64,000 nt of DNA, from contig NC_079892.1 in assembly GCF_024868665.1 (NCBI RefSeq), forward strand, positions 10,180,251 through 10,244,250, written 5' to 3'. Source of the stretch: Triplophysa rosa. Lineage: Eukaryota > Chordata > Actinopteri > Cypriniformes > Nemacheilidae. The notes beneath the pieces are model-generated. The model searched no databases, was not told where the DNA came from, and was given only the letters and a program-made list of their open reading frames with translations. The translations under genes and the position numbers were made by a program. Positions 37,701-48,056 of the stretch are shown piece after piece; position 1 is the first letter of the stretch, and each line of letters starts with the position of its first letter.

Positions 37701-40700
37701 CTGGCTTTCCCGGAGCCCACGTGAAAGGGCCGCTTCATTCGCGAGGGGTTGCGGAAATCAAACGTGAATGTTGAGCCAATGGAGTCTGGACAGATACAGA
37801 TGGGAGTTTAAAGCAATTCTATGTGTATGTATGTAGCAATATTTTCCCATGCACAAAGTCTTAATATGAAATAAAGCTAATAAATAAAAATACATTCTCT
37901 GTGGACATAAACTGATAAATAATTTACGTAAAAATCTAAAATATTTGACTACTGACAGAATGGCATTACGCAACAACGCAACAAATGATTAAAAATGTTT
38001 TGACATTGAACTATTTTGTCCAAACCGGTGCCAAACATGTCGATTTCTGTCACATTGTCACGGGTAACCCCGCCCATAGTGAAATTTCATTGGTGGAAAA
38101 AACAGTGTCCACAGGCGTGTTGCTTGTGTAACCAAGACAAGAGCCGAAGAAGAAGCGGTTCGTTGTGTACGCTGTGTGAAGCATTTAGCAGCGATAGCGG
38201 CAAGAAAAAAAGTCACTCTTGCAGCTTGAGTTGTTACATACAGAAGAACACGTAATTTATTTATATCATTCGTTCGGAAATGCGTATGAGTAAACCCGAC
38301 GCTATCACAGAGTCTTTTGACCTGAAGGGAGGGGGTTCAAGCAGACCAATCACAGCGCTTGCGGTCTGCGTCGCATTGATGCGCTGTTACATTTCTGGTG
38401 AGGTGCGCGTCAGGCTAGGGCGTAGAGTACGCGTCTCTGCGTAGGCTACGGCGTAGGTCCGACGCAGAAGTAAAACTCCGCCTTTAGAGCTACAGCATCA
38501 CAAACTTTCAGCTTCAGAACAAACCATCAAAACTTCCCACAAGTCTGTCAAAGAAATAAAGAAGCAGGAAGTTAAAGCAGATGAATAATCTTACATCTGT
38601 GATTATGTGAAGGACTTCCCCTGCGCTGGCTGTTGTCAGGTGGAGGTTTGTGCTCCGGAGAATCCACCAACTCCCACTCCTCACTGCTGGCTGTGTAAAA
38701 AACACTGCGTCTGTTCTCTCCTCCCCGGCCGGCTCGAAGGTGAGACATGCTATTTCTGAAATAGGGTAAGAGACGTGGAGAAAAACGTTGCTTTAATATT
38801 AAAATATACTGTAGTTATACAGCAACAACTTTGAGAAGGTTCGACATTTTTAAACCTTGATACAGAGACTTCATCAAAACATATATTCAGCATGTGTGTT
38901 ACATTAGTCTTGCTGTCAACATGTTCTGGTGTCGATCCCCCCGTATGATATTTATTAGTCTTCTTTTATTCACATCAGGGTTAAAGAATTAAATTCCCAG
39001 GCTCTTGAAACTAAACTTAGAGCTGCTGTAGCATTTCCAGCGAGTTGGGTTTGTTTAGCTTTGCTAAAAATCTAGATTTCAGCCCTTTGGCTGCCTAACA
39101 AATTACATCATCCAAACAGATGTGTCCATAGTCTTCTGGAGAGTTTGAAGAGGATAGTTCTCAGCTTCAGAAAAAGGCCCAGACAACATACAGACATTTA
39201 GACAGATGTACATCTGCCATACTACGATTTAGAAATGTAAACATTTCTAAGCATTTCTTTCACACAGTTTGGTGGAAGAACTTGCTTATTGAAATGATGA
39301 ATACTAAGCTAAAATGAATTAAACAAACAGGATCATTTATTGGTGTAGCCTACTTTATTACACTGTCTTTGCTTAATAGAGGCTACTCAAAGCCAAACAT
39401 GTGGAAATTCCCACCACTAACACCATAACTCTATCGCAAGGCCAGTGTGAGTTCAGCAGGGTTCTACAGTACCTGAGCTCAGAGCCCCAGTGTCTGAGAG
39501 AGTTAAAAGCTGCTGTGGGAGGAGCCACAGGGCCACGAGCAGTCTGGACCCCGACCAGTCCATCACTGTCCAACTCCAAGGCAAAATCACTCCGAACACT
39601 TTCCATAGTCTCGTTTGGCTTCTCAAAAAATGTTGCTTCTAAAACACAGAGCAAATTATCTTAACTGCGAGTATGTAGGTTTTAAAAGGTGCCTTTTAAA
39701 TCAACCCTGTTACTATAATTCCCTCCTTTTAAAAGAATGTAAAAGTAATTGTGTGCATTTATAACATTTATCTTTCAAATATTTTACAATCATCTTCATC
39801 ATTATCTGTTCAGGACAAGAACAGTCCTTTTTTTTGTTGCAATAGTTTATGTAAAATGTCAACCCTGTTACAGTGGTTTTACTAGCTTTTTGTAGAAGCA
39901 GAAGTATTTAATGCCCTAATTATCGCCTTATAATTTATCTTCGTTACAAAGCTAATAATGTCATAAACTAAACTGTCAACCCTGTTATTTTAGCATAGTT
40001 GGATCCAAAAATATTAATCTGCCACAGCATGGTTAATTAACACTTATACACAAGGAATGGACATACACATAAATGTAAAGCTTTAATGCCATCTGCTAAA
40101 TTCATAGATGTGAATCAATAGCAGTAAAATCAGATATACTCAGAAGTGTATCTAAACACACTCAGTAAACCATATAAACCAATACATACTGTGCTCAGAT
40201 GAGGTCTCTTAAAAATAAAATCACTGTCTCTTAAAAAGGTTGTGGCAAAAGCTAAGCTAATAATACATATGTACAGTTCAAAGCTCCACTTTGCCATGTG
40301 TTTCATGATCCTCATTTGAAGCTCTGTGAATGTTGCATTCATATGAAATCACATTGCATATGCAAACAACTAACGTTACAAAGGTCAGTAACAACACTGC
40401 CGGTCGCTTTAATTGAATGACTAATGCACTGCCATGCAGAAGGGCATTTGTTTATGCAAATTGAAAAAGCCAAAGAGACAGTAAGGAGGAAGCAGACTTT
40501 CTTTGTTTTGCTTCTGTCTTTTTGCCTGCTAAAATAATACTCGCAGCCGTTCTCATACGACAGAAACCAATGAAATGTCTACGAGTCTAAAAACAATTAC
40601 AATCCCTCATAAAAACAAAATCAAGAAATTAAGAAAACATTTTCACATCAACTAGTGCGTTTCTGTTCTGAATTCTACAAACTGAATCAAAACTACGAAA

Positions 40701-43700
40701 TAACACAAACTGAAAAACAATCTAAACTCTTATATTATAGCTTCTTATAAGTTGAACCCTTGCCTATCTGAGCCTATCTGAAAGGTGGTGAAACTGTGAA
40801 ACAGCATCACATGTTTAGAGGAACCATGTGCCTTCTGGACCTTTGACCCACCTCACATGACTAAAAGCCATACATACACTACAGGTTAACAGTTTGTTTA
40901 GGCTAAGCAGAGTCGGTTGTGGCCAACAGCTAGCATCAACATTTCCTCACATGAATGGAGGACTTTCATCTCTCACGTTATCTTTCTTTACTGTGAGTTG
41001 CGCGTGTTTTGTCACAGTCTGCTGGTTTCGTGCTACTGCACGTCTCACCTGCATCTTTGGCCACGAGACCCGTGTGTGGATAACAGGGGGCGGGAGAGCA
41101 CCAGCTGTCTCTGTGACCGGGCATGTTACAGAACTCCCATCTCTTCTGTTGCAACTGTTGCAGCCAGTAATGCATCATCTGCTTGCTGGGTGCCTGCGTA
41201 CACGAAGAGAGAAAACACAGTGTGAATCAAACCTCTATTTTTGCGTTACGATACACCAGCTGTGTTGAGAGGAAGAGGGTCAGGTGTGAATGTGACTGTC
41301 CCCTTTGAGGATCATCATGCTTGTTTCGGTCTCAGTTCCAGTTTACGATTCAATGATTTGGGTGTCTCTGCCATTGTAAAATTCAATCGAAAACATAAGA
41401 GCTGTAAACACAAACTAATTGTTGTTATGTGGATGGGAGGTATTGACATCACACCAGCTAACAAAGTAATTCCCACCAAGCGTACAAATTAAATCAATAA
41501 ATGATAAAGCACTGTATGTCAAAAAACACAAAAAATGTTACCGGTGTATAAAATCCATAAATCGGTGCTCTTTGGATGCAGGATTTCTTAATTTATCAAA
41601 AAATTCATATCACCAGGGCACTCGAAAATGTAGTGCCATTATTCTTAAATGGCTTTACATAATTTGTAATTTTATATCTGTAATTTAAATAATATGTGAC
41701 ATCTTTATGAAACAATGACACAAGTGATATACTGTCAACTAACCTCAAAAGGTATCTGGACAATAAAAATTAGGGCTGTCGCGATAAACCGACGATAAAT
41801 ATCACGTGATTTATGCACAGCTTTTGAGTGAAGTACGGGAAAATGCTGCTGCATCCGAAAGCCAGAGGGCGCTCTCTTGCGGAAACTCCAAATACGCACT
41901 GCAGAAGAAGACCATAAGACGTTCTAGAATCTAGGAAATGCCTATGGACATCTTTTTATCACTAACTTACCCAACACTGATGATAATAAAGTATATTTAT
42001 AATGAGCATGTTTGACGGGTGTTGCTTTTTCAAATGCACATTATAAGCATTTCCTACTGATCCCAGAGACGTGCTTCACGGACAAGCTACGCATTAAAAA
42101 AAATCGACACATTGCATATCGCAGCCAGCTTGATTTCAATAGGATTTAGTGGTATCGCGATAAATTATCGTGCAGCCCTAAATGTGCAAACCAAATATTT
42201 GCAGTAATATCAAACCAAACTGCATCTTTTTTATCCTATTTTGCAATACTCTTTACCAATTTGCTCTATTAGTCAATTTTTTTGTGGATACCATGACAAA
42301 CTTATTTTGAACAATCCCTCTATTTTAACATTTGAAACCCAACACTTTTTGTATTAATGCTGTGCAATATTTAAAAAAAATGTGTATAATATTTCTTCGA
42401 AATAAATACCACCATATGACGTTTTGTTATGTAACGCAAATTCAAGCATGACTTAATAGTCAAAATTATTTTTGGAGCCTCTGTACAGCATTAAAAAAAT
42501 ATTTGTATTACACATTGTTTGGACTTTCGTTCACTACCTGACATAAGGTGTGACAAGCTGCCGCCTTGGACAGAACCCATAATGCATTGGGTCAGGAGTA
42601 CTGCTCTTAACTTTAAGTAGGAACACAAATGTTGCGAACTGTGCCAATTCTTTCTCCGTGAAGATGTTTCGATGACATTCCCTTCGACCAAACTCATGAA
42701 GTAGCAACAAACACCAACAGTTTGATTACAAAAGCTAACTCACATTGTCATGAAGGTCAGGAATTGTTACACGGCCCCTAGAACTAAGCATTACAGGCTC
42801 TAAAACAATGTGTATTACACTTTCCAAAAGCATTGAAAATGAATTTGAGAGACCATTTGCATTACTAAACAGAATCAAATAAGAAAAACTGGTTTTCAAG
42901 CCCGGTGCACAGAACAACCTAATTCACAATCTGCAGATGTAGAAAAGCGCTCAGTTACAACAAGAATCTTGTGTTAGCGTCCTACATTCTCCAGTCATGA
43001 GACAAGAGGTTCAGAACAATGATGATTCCAGCATGTTAGTTAGTTATTGTATTGTATCCTGATGTACCCAGTTAACAGAGTCAGTGTTAAACATCCAGTG
43101 TGCTGTATTTAAAATGCAGTCCTTCACATTGGCCTCCATATGCCCATTAGGAAAGAATGCATGTTCAATGTTGTGGTTTGTACAGCATTTTAACTTTAAA
43201 TAGCATGTAGTTTACGTACCTAAAAATTAAATACGTCTTAAATAATAAATAGAAGTAATGAATGCACATATGCTTTTAGAATAGAAGGACGTTTAGCTTG
43301 TTGCAATAGGAACTTGCTTTAAGAAATAATGAGTACAAGTACAGTAATATGGAGAACTGGATTATGAGTTTCATTCTTGTTGTCAAAGACAGATAGGCTG
43401 GTAGAGATATTAGATCAATGGGGTGTATATTTACCTTAAGCAGTATATTTACCTTAAGCAGAAACTCCTTCCCCTCGGTGCGGATCTCAAAAAGCCCTTC
43501 TTCTGCCTCCACATCATATGTAAAACACGCATCTGCTATCTCAATGTGCCCCAGCGGGAGGGCGTCTTGAGGAGTCTTGAAATAATACAGGTAACACTGT
43601 CTAGGGTCGTACACAAACCAGCGCGTCTTGAACCCTCTAAGCGGCCCCTTCCCAGTCAGTTTGTTTAAGTATCCGCATAATTTGGCTGCCTGCTCCTTCG

Positions 43701-43836
43701 TGCCATCGCAGTCAGCCAAGTCCAGAGACCTGGTCGCCAGGATCCGAGAATTCCTGCTGGAGTTGGCAGCGCTGTCATCCTCTTCATGCATCGTTCTCCG
43801 CACTTTCTTCTCTATCGGCGGATACAAAGTTTCCAT
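28591..43836 (-). CDS. tbc1d2b: TBC1 domain family member 2B, complete (13 coding exons, 964 aa)
   Basis: Rab GTPase-activating protein of endosomal traffic: PH domain, central coiled coil, C-terminal TBC catalytic domain. Coding exons in order: 43453-43836, 41049-41193, 39473-39638, 38595-38755, 37559-37785, 35572-35958, 33594-33704, 33189-33385, 30348-30842, 29699-29816, 29121-29306, 28910-29031 and 28591-28786. Every junction is GT-AG, all phases close, and the total is 2895 nt including the stop. That is 964 residues, against about 963 for human TBC1D2B from memory. PH domain about 53-150 (LCGYLNKL..GPLRG, YWLQQLQQKRWEFCN); coiled coil about 340-590; TBC about 660-855 with the arginine finger IELDLLR (Arg717) and glutamine finger YCQ (Gln754). 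Signatures such as SELRNSMS, EEWELVD and EYDIYGF favour TBC1D2B over TBC1D2. Divergent from sh2d7, as in human. Confidence 0.95.
28795..28881. mobile_element. MITE end fragment beside tbc1d2b exon 13
   Basis: CATACAGGTTTGAAAAGACAAGAGGGTTAGTAAATGATGACAG followed by TTTGGGTGAACTGTTCCTTTAA: one end of the MITE family, directly upstream of the exon 13 acceptor on the gene strand. Confidence 0.6.
28910..29031 (-). CDS. tbc1d2b: tbc1d2b exon 12
   Basis: 122 nt, IIFRFALALFKYKEEEFLKL to SILDA plus split Arg. Acceptor ttttgacag|ATTATA, donor GCAAG|GTGCGA. Confidence 0.92.
29121..29306 (-). CDS. tbc1d2b: tbc1d2b exon 11 (TBC domain)
   Basis: 186 nt (62 codons), VDQRVFKDLMNEKLPRL to LYEGPK with the FNWFLVVFVDSV helix. 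Acceptor gggtgcag|GTAGAT, donor CCCAAG|GTATGG. Confidence 0.94.
29699..29816 (-). CDS. tbc1d2b: tbc1d2b exon 10 (TBC domain)
   Basis: 118 nt, LAAITLLYLDQEDAFWCLV to LLGSQ. Acceptor taattcag|ACTGGC, donor TCACAG|GTACTG. Confidence 0.92.
29965..30304. mobile_element. Palindromic MITE, full length, in a tbc1d2b intron
   Basis: Ends AAAGGGATAGTTCACCCAAAA and its complement TTGGCCGAACTATCCCTTTA; subterminal CATCATTTACTCACCCTCAG and complement. Lies between exons 10 and 9, within 50 bp of the exon 9 donor. Confidence 0.8.
30348..30842 (-). CDS. tbc1d2b: tbc1d2b exon 9 (TBC domain, both catalytic fingers)
   Basis: 495 nt, residues 593-758. EYDIYGFKTVPEEE linker, then the TBC domain entry SGVPHIHRSKVW. 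Arginine finger I711-x-x-D714-x-x-R717 and glutamine finger Y752-x-Q754 are both intact, so the GAP should be catalytically competent. Acceptor tcaattag|TGAGTA, donor AACAG|GTAGTA. Confidence 0.94.
32103..32815. mobile_element. hAT DNA transposon remnant (713 bp) with 8-bp TSD
   Basis: Terminal inverted repeats TAGGGATGCAC(T/C)GAA. A perfect 8-bp duplication TAAATGAT lies at 32095-32102 and 32816-32823. Contains a decayed transposase C-terminus on the minus strand. Inserted into a MITE. Confidence 0.85.
32560..32691 (-). pseudogene. hAT transposase C-terminal (dimerisation) fragment
   Basis: Minus strand encodes ALCIPALSTPSERTVNFCG followed by LVEKRELKWLSV. This resembles the hAT C-terminal dimerisation motif (IPAxSxPSERxFSxAG..). 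Only this part survives, with stops upstream, so it is a relic. Confidence 0.6.
33189..33385 (-). CDS. tbc1d2b: tbc1d2b exon 8
   Basis: 197 nt, YTSLVAKLCQVESKYLVLLQEVKSP to ILKPNAV plus split Ser. Acceptor ctcttatag|TATACG, donor GTCAG|GTATCA. Confidence 0.92.
33594..33704 (-). CDS. tbc1d2b: tbc1d2b exon 7 (coiled coil)
   Basis: 111 nt (37 codons), DSLQGYKSQNNFLNKEIL to EKILEVK. Acceptor tgttccag|GACAGT; the donor GAAG|GTCTGTGTGTG runs straight into a TG repeat. Confidence 0.92.
33877..34204. repeat. 164-bp tandem duplication in a tbc1d2b intron
   Basis: Two near-identical units, 33877-34040 and 34041-34204, starting AATCAAAAATAAATCAGTTGC. Between exons 7 and 6. Confidence 0.85.
34972..35278. 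mobile_element. MITE with GGTAACAC ends
   Basis: CGGTAACACTTTACAATAAGG at left and its complement TTATTGTAAAGTGTTACCG at right; interior ATTAACTAATGTTAAC motifs. A common teleost palindromic element. In a tbc1d2b intron. Confidence 0.8.
35572..35958 (-). CDS. tbc1d2b: tbc1d2b exon 6 (coiled coil)
   Basis: 387 nt in phase 0, ELVRLLQQTLRSSQ to EKQELDILK, with LEKESLQKELKGLKIKVGE heptads and the conserved GMLMETIQAKDEVI block. Acceptor ctccttcag|GAGCTG, donor CTGAAG|GTAGTA. Confidence 0.93.
36201..36451. mobile_element. TTAA-flanked MITE (AAGGGGTCATATG)
   Basis: TTAAAGGGGTCATATGGC at left and GTCATTTGACCCCTTTAA at right, TTAA target duplication. Tbc1d2b intron. Confidence 0.75.
37095..37357. 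mobile_element. Palindromic MITE
   Basis: TTCTGTCATCATTTATTTATCCTCATGTCG..GAAGATATTTTGAGAGG..complementary half..TTTGGGGTGAACTATCCCTTTAAG. In a tbc1d2b intron, adjacent to a SINE. Confidence 0.7.
37388..37526 (-). mobile_element. tRNA-derived SINE, diverged, minus strand
   Basis: Minus strand has a GCTCAG..AGAGC head, GGTCATGGGTTCGATTC B box and a decayed AAAAGCATCTGCCAAAAGC tail. In the tbc1d2b intron between exons 6 and 5. Confidence 0.65.
37559..37785 (-). CDS. tbc1d2b: tbc1d2b exon 5 (coiled-coil start)
   Basis: 227 nt, SIGSTFTFDFRNPSRMKRPF to LQEELASQK; the second half is glutamine/glutamate-rich coiled coil. Acceptor tctgtccag|ACTCCA, donor CAGAAG|GTAAGA. Confidence 0.9.
38010..38485. 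repeat. Unclassified GC-richer repeat-like segment
   Basis: Contains CACGGGTAACCCCGCCCATAG at left and a run of GCGTAG/TACGC units (GCGTAGAGTACGC..GCGTAGGCTACGGCGTAGG) at 38415-38460 that look like DNA-transposon subterminal motifs. Class not assigned. Confidence 0.35.
38595..38755 (-). CDS. tbc1d2b: tbc1d2b exon 4
   Basis: 161 nt, NSMSHLRAGRGGENRRSVFY to SPSHNHR. Contains the conserved VFYT..EEWELVD block. Acceptor ctatttcag|AAATAG, donor CACAGAT|GTAAGA. Confidence 0.9.
39473..39638 (-). CDS. tbc1d2b: tbc1d2b exon 3
   Basis: 166 nt, EATFFEKPNET to FNSLRHWGSEL plus split Arg. Acceptor gtgttttag|AAGCAA, donor CTCAG|GTACTG. The HWGSELRNSMS join to exon 4 matches the family. Confidence 0.9.
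41049..41193 (-). CDS. tbc1d2b: tbc1d2b exon 2 (PH domain C-terminal helix)
   Basis: 145 nt beginning APSKQMMHYWLQQLQQKRWEFCN, the closing PH helix. Acceptor gtacgcag|GCACCC, donor GATGCAG|GTGAGA. Confidence 0.92.
41771..42180. mobile_element. hAT-like MITE, TAGGGCTG ends
   Basis: TAGGGCTGTCGCGATAAAC at left and GCGATAAATTATCGTGCAGCCCTA at right. No clear 8-bp duplication. First tbc1d2b intron. Confidence 0.7.
42422..42790. repeat. 369-bp direct duplication, copy 1 (tbc1d2b intron 1)
   Basis: About 97-98% identical (nine differences seen) to 45494-45862, same orientation and equal length, offset 3072 bp. Starts near TGT(T/C)ATGTAACGC and ends AACTAAGCA. No inverted ends or target duplication recognised. 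Confidence 0.9.
43453..43836 (-). CDS. tbc1d2b: tbc1d2b exon 1 (start, PH domain first half)
   Basis: 384 nt (128 codons) from the ATG at 43836, ending GAGTTTCTGCTTAAG|GTAAAT. An identical donor context recurs 18 bp downstream (exon end 43435), which would add six residues in frame. A second in-frame Met is at codon 16. PH domain begins at LCGYL (residues 53-57). Confidence 0.92.
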
Positions 43837-43905
43837 CCGCGTGACGTCACATGACTTCCATTCCTCGTGCCGCGGCGAATGGCATGAAGGGAAATGTAGT
43901 GAATT
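43837..43905 (-). promoter_or_regulatory. tbc1d2b: tbc1d2b core promoter: CRE and ZNF143-type site
   Basis: Immediately upstream of the ATG. A perfect palindromic CRE, TGACGTCA, is at 43842-43849 (CREB/ATF family). Overlapping it is an M-box-like TCACATGA. On the minus strand, 43881-43900 reads ACTACATTTCCCTTCATGCC, which fits the Staf/ZNF143 consensus ACTACAnnTCCCnnnnTGC. Because the CRE is only about six bases from the ATG, the 5' UTR must start far upstream or translation may start at Met16. Confidence 0.55.
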
Positions 43906-44643
43906 GTGTAAACACTAAGTTTAACATTAAATATCCTCTCCAGCAGCAAGATTTTGTCATTCAGATGTTTGTTGTTTATTTGCTGCGTAAAAACATGCAT
44001 AGTAGCATGATGTAAGGCATGAAGTAGCCTAATTAAACAAACAAATAATAATAAAGATGAAAAATAAAGGAATAACAGAGTATTTAAAACAAAATCATAA
44101 CATAATAAAAATACCACATTCAAATATTACATGGGGTTAATTGGGACACATTTTGACATTAAGATGACTGTCAAAAATGTCCCATTTTACCTGAATGCAC
44201 CCCTATATTATATGTTTTTTATGACACACTAAGACTTAAAACAGCAGCATGTAGTATATGTCAGAGAAATGACAAAATACGGTAATTAGACTGAAGAGAA
44301 ATTAATTACAGGCTCTAAGGGGCATATTTCGCTTTATTCTTTCAGTCTATTTAAGATGAATTTCACAAATTCATCGTCATGAACTAAAGCATCTTGACTA
44401 CTGTTAACCGATCAAAATGATTAGTAAACTAGCAAACTGATGGTAACCTGCTCAAAATGAAAGATGTTTACACCGCTAGGGGGCGCAACTGCGTCATTCC
44501 TAATCATTGGCCCTGATAGATTCTGATGTGCATGTATGCTTCTAATCTAGTAAACCTGATTTTACACAATATACTGAATGAACATTATAAATATTTGTCT
44601 CATTTAGGTTTGTGAAATTGGTAACGTTTAACTTAAATCTGCC

Positions 44644-44746
44644 TACACTCCAAACAAAATTGTTCTATATAGCACTAAAAGTGGTTCCCTTTGATTACGA
44701 GCAATTACTTTTAGTGCTATATAGCACCAATTCTTTTTAGAGTGTA
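44644..44746. mobile_element. Short palindromic MITE (about 100 bp)
   Basis: TACACTCCAAA..TCTATATAGCACTAAAAG and its complement CTTTTAGTGCTATATAGCACC..TTTAGAGTGTA: nearly the whole element can fold back. Confidence 0.7.
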
Positions 44747-45493
44747 TGGTCTCAAAGATGCCAAAGATCACAACAAAACCTCAGATTCCCAGTTCAGCGA
44801 AAGGAATTACTGTAAACATGAATAATGAATCAAATTAGAAATGACTGATCTGATGCATAAAGTGAAAGTGACCCTTGTTTTAGGAAGTGTCATACAAATA
44901 AGATAGGAAGACTAACTGCAATGTAATCTCACATGACAGACACTATAACTGTACTGACAAAAATAACCGCGACAGGTGGAAAACATACTGAACAGCATTA
45001 CTTGAGTAACAGGTCGTTTTTAGTATACTTCTGGGGTTCTGAATATGATATTGTGGTTTACGGTAGGCCTATGTCAGGACTATGATTAAAGAACCATAAA
45101 AATCTGCTCATTTTTGTAGGCTATTTGAATTACGATTTATTAATCGAATAAAATATAGAAAAAAGAATCAAGTTGACGGATCACTGTTTATGCAAGTAAA
45201 AACAAACGTGCAGAATTTACTAGTAAACCTAAAAACCAAATGTTTTGTAGATATGAAAATAGGCCTAGTTAAACTCTTATTTTAATGAAAATTATAGTCT
45301 GGAATAGTTTCTACTTCAGGGACATTTAAGAAATAAATAAAAACATATTTTCATCTTCTCTTACAGTTGTTTATTTGGTTGTAAACCTAAAAATAAAAAT
45401 CATTACAATGATGTGAATGTGAGTTTCAAGCATGAATCTTGTTTTCGTTTCGTTTTTTTTTTGCTCTAGTTTTAGACAGATTCGATTTTCCCT

Positions 45494-45862
45494 TTTTGTC
45501 ATGTAACGCAAATTCAAGCATGACTTAATAGTCAAAATTATTTTTGGCGCCACTGCACAGCATAAAAAAAATATTTGTATTACACATTGTTTGGACTTTC
45601 GTTCACTACCTGACATAAGGTGTGACAAGCTGCGGCCTTGGACAGAACCCATAATGCGTTGGGTCAGGAGTACTGCTCTTAACTTTAAGTAAGAACACAA
45701 ATGTTGCGAACTGTGCCAGTTCTTTCTCCGTGAAGATGTTTCGATGACATTCCCTTCGACCAAACTCATGAAGTAGCAACAAACACCAACAGTTTGATTA
45801 CAAAAGCTAACTCACATTGTCATGAAGGTCAGGAATTGTTACACGGCCCCTAGAACTAAGCA
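45494..45862. repeat. 369-bp direct duplication, copy 2 (5' of tbc1d2b)
   Basis: Partner of 42422-42790. Together they bracket tbc1d2b exon 1 and its promoter. Confidence 0.9.
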
Positions 45863-46211
45863 GCCAGCACAGGCCCGCCCACTTTATGAATAGGCTTATT
45901 ACAAAAATATTTTATTTTTTAAATTATTATGTTGTATTCAACATAATTACAAACATGACTGTGTCATCTCAAATCTTAAAATAATAAAATGCTGTTTTAG
46001 ATTCTTAAAGAATTTGATTGGTTACCTGTCCTTGCCTGAGCCATTTCGTGCGTGTGAGTGTTTTCCCGCTTGCATGCAGTTAGCCTAACGTGTTAGTTTT
46101 TCCAAGAATTTACTTAGCATCCATCATGTTTGGATAGTTTACATTACATATTTTTTGCATAGCCCAAGTTAACCATATTTACAACAAAATTCAGTGTGTT
46201 CGAAATGTGCC

Positions 46212-46345
46212 GGCCAGAGGAGGATGGTCCACTTCCCCCCACTGAGTCTGGTTCCTCCCAAGGTTTCTTCCTACACATCGTAGGGAATTTTTCTTGCCAC
46301 TGTCGCCTTTGGCTTGCTCATAGGGTGGATGCATTGTGAACTGCT
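46212..46345. repeat. Fish repeat remnant
   Basis: TCTGGTTCCTCCCAAGGTTTCTTCC..TTTTTCTTGCCACTGTCGCC..GGCTTGCTCATAGGG: a motif string I recognise from several teleost repeat families. Class unknown. Confidence 0.45.
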
Positions 46346-48056
46346 GTTTTTATGTAGGCAAGATATGGTTTCTCTATTAGCCTATACTGTTTGGTTAGAG
46401 GTATACTGGCTGCAAAAAAGAAACTTCCAATATTTTTTCTTACCATATAATAACTTGAACAATGTGTTTCCGTGTGTCTAAAATGTTGCACAGTTGCCAT
46501 GGCTTCTACCGTAACAGTCTGTTTAAGATGAAACCACGGTGGGAAACACTTTGGTTTCCTGTTCCACACGGCAGACTTTGAGCTTTCCTTGGGGTGACAT
46601 GTGTTTGACACCACTGACGCAAGTCATAAACTGGAGTATTCAGGTTTAAAAGAAACAGCTGCAGGCCAAATATTAGAAGAAATGCTTCAAAAATGAAGCA
46701 ATGTGTTTTTGCACACAAAATATTTTGTGATTTATTTTTAACCTGTTAATAAAAAAACAATAGCTTTCTTCTAATGATTTTTATGTTTCTGTATCATATT
46801 TCAAAGAGAAATGGTTTCAAAGCAACAACATAAACAAACGTTATGGCGCATGCATGCTTTTGTGACCCAAAAGTAACTTCCCTGCAGTCCCTGTAGATTA
46901 TTTCTGATAACGAGCAAAAGAAATAACAATAACAGCTAGCAAGTTAAAAGTATGTCTAGCTAGTATTCATTTGGGTTACCAGTAGAAGAACTGTTACTTG
47001 GCTAAACATAAATGCGACAAAGTTACATGACCCGTTCAACATTGTTTGTTTAATAAAATGAATATACAATAAAACAAACTGTTTATTTAATACAATTATT
47101 ACACAATAAAATAATATAAATTAACATAAATATAAATGAAATATAGTTTACTAGCCAGACCAATCAACAAACACAGACTGGAAGTTAACTGGGCCAGGCC
47201 CGAAGTTAACGTCCGGTCTATGTTTGGTTAAAATATGACAATTAATGTTTGATAATGTAATAACAATAATATTGCATATTAACTGTATTAAATAAAAACT
47301 ACTCAACAGTTATTGATTCTTTGCTGAGGTCTACCAGAAGTTAAGGTTGGGCCTCTGAAACGTCTATAGTTTTGGTTAAGAAACACAACATTTACTGTCA
47401 ATAATCGTACAATTGTCTTCGTTTGTTTCTTTTTTACATTTATTCCTTTTTTTCTTCATTGGTTGTCAGTCAGTTAAAGATGGCACAATTCTATACAAAT
47501 GGAAACTGTCTCGCTGACATTCTGTCTTAACAGACATCTGACCTTTTTGAAATGTCAATCTGTCTGATGTGTGCCTCCACTTTATATCTCAGATATACAG
47601 TACGTGTCTATTCTCATCTTTTGGCCTCTTACCGTTGGGGTCCAAAGGAAACTTACTGCACCCACATTTCATTTACTGTTGACTTTATCAATTAACAGTC
47701 AACGTAAGACAATTTCTCTAGTAAATTCAACAAATAACTGTTATTTTCATAACTAGACATCCGGTGAAGTAATCTGAGTCGTCTTCCTATTTTGAAGCTC
47801 TGGAAACAGTGTTGCGTTTAAAGTTCATACTATTCATCAAACTGATCCGGTTGATGTAAAATTAGCAGAAAACATGATCTGTAACAAAGGCACAGAAAAA
47901 CTGTGTAATGTCTCCTCCAACGCAGATTAACATAATAAAAATATCAACAGAGAATTTATTAGTCACAAGAACAACTCCACATTTTAAACTTCATTACAGG
48001 AAGTTAGAAGGATGTAGGTGTCTAGTGTCACAGGAGCACACTGATACTCTTCAAAC

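Noticed and set aside
43423..43918. Plus-strand frames opposite tbc1d2b exon 1
   Set aside because: Antisense shadows of a well-supported PH-domain exon.
42425..45862. One 3.4-kb LTR element with 366-bp LTRs (TG...CA edges)
   Set aside because: The interior holds tbc1d2b exon 1 and promoter, there is no PBS or polypurine tract, and no target duplication at the outer edges.
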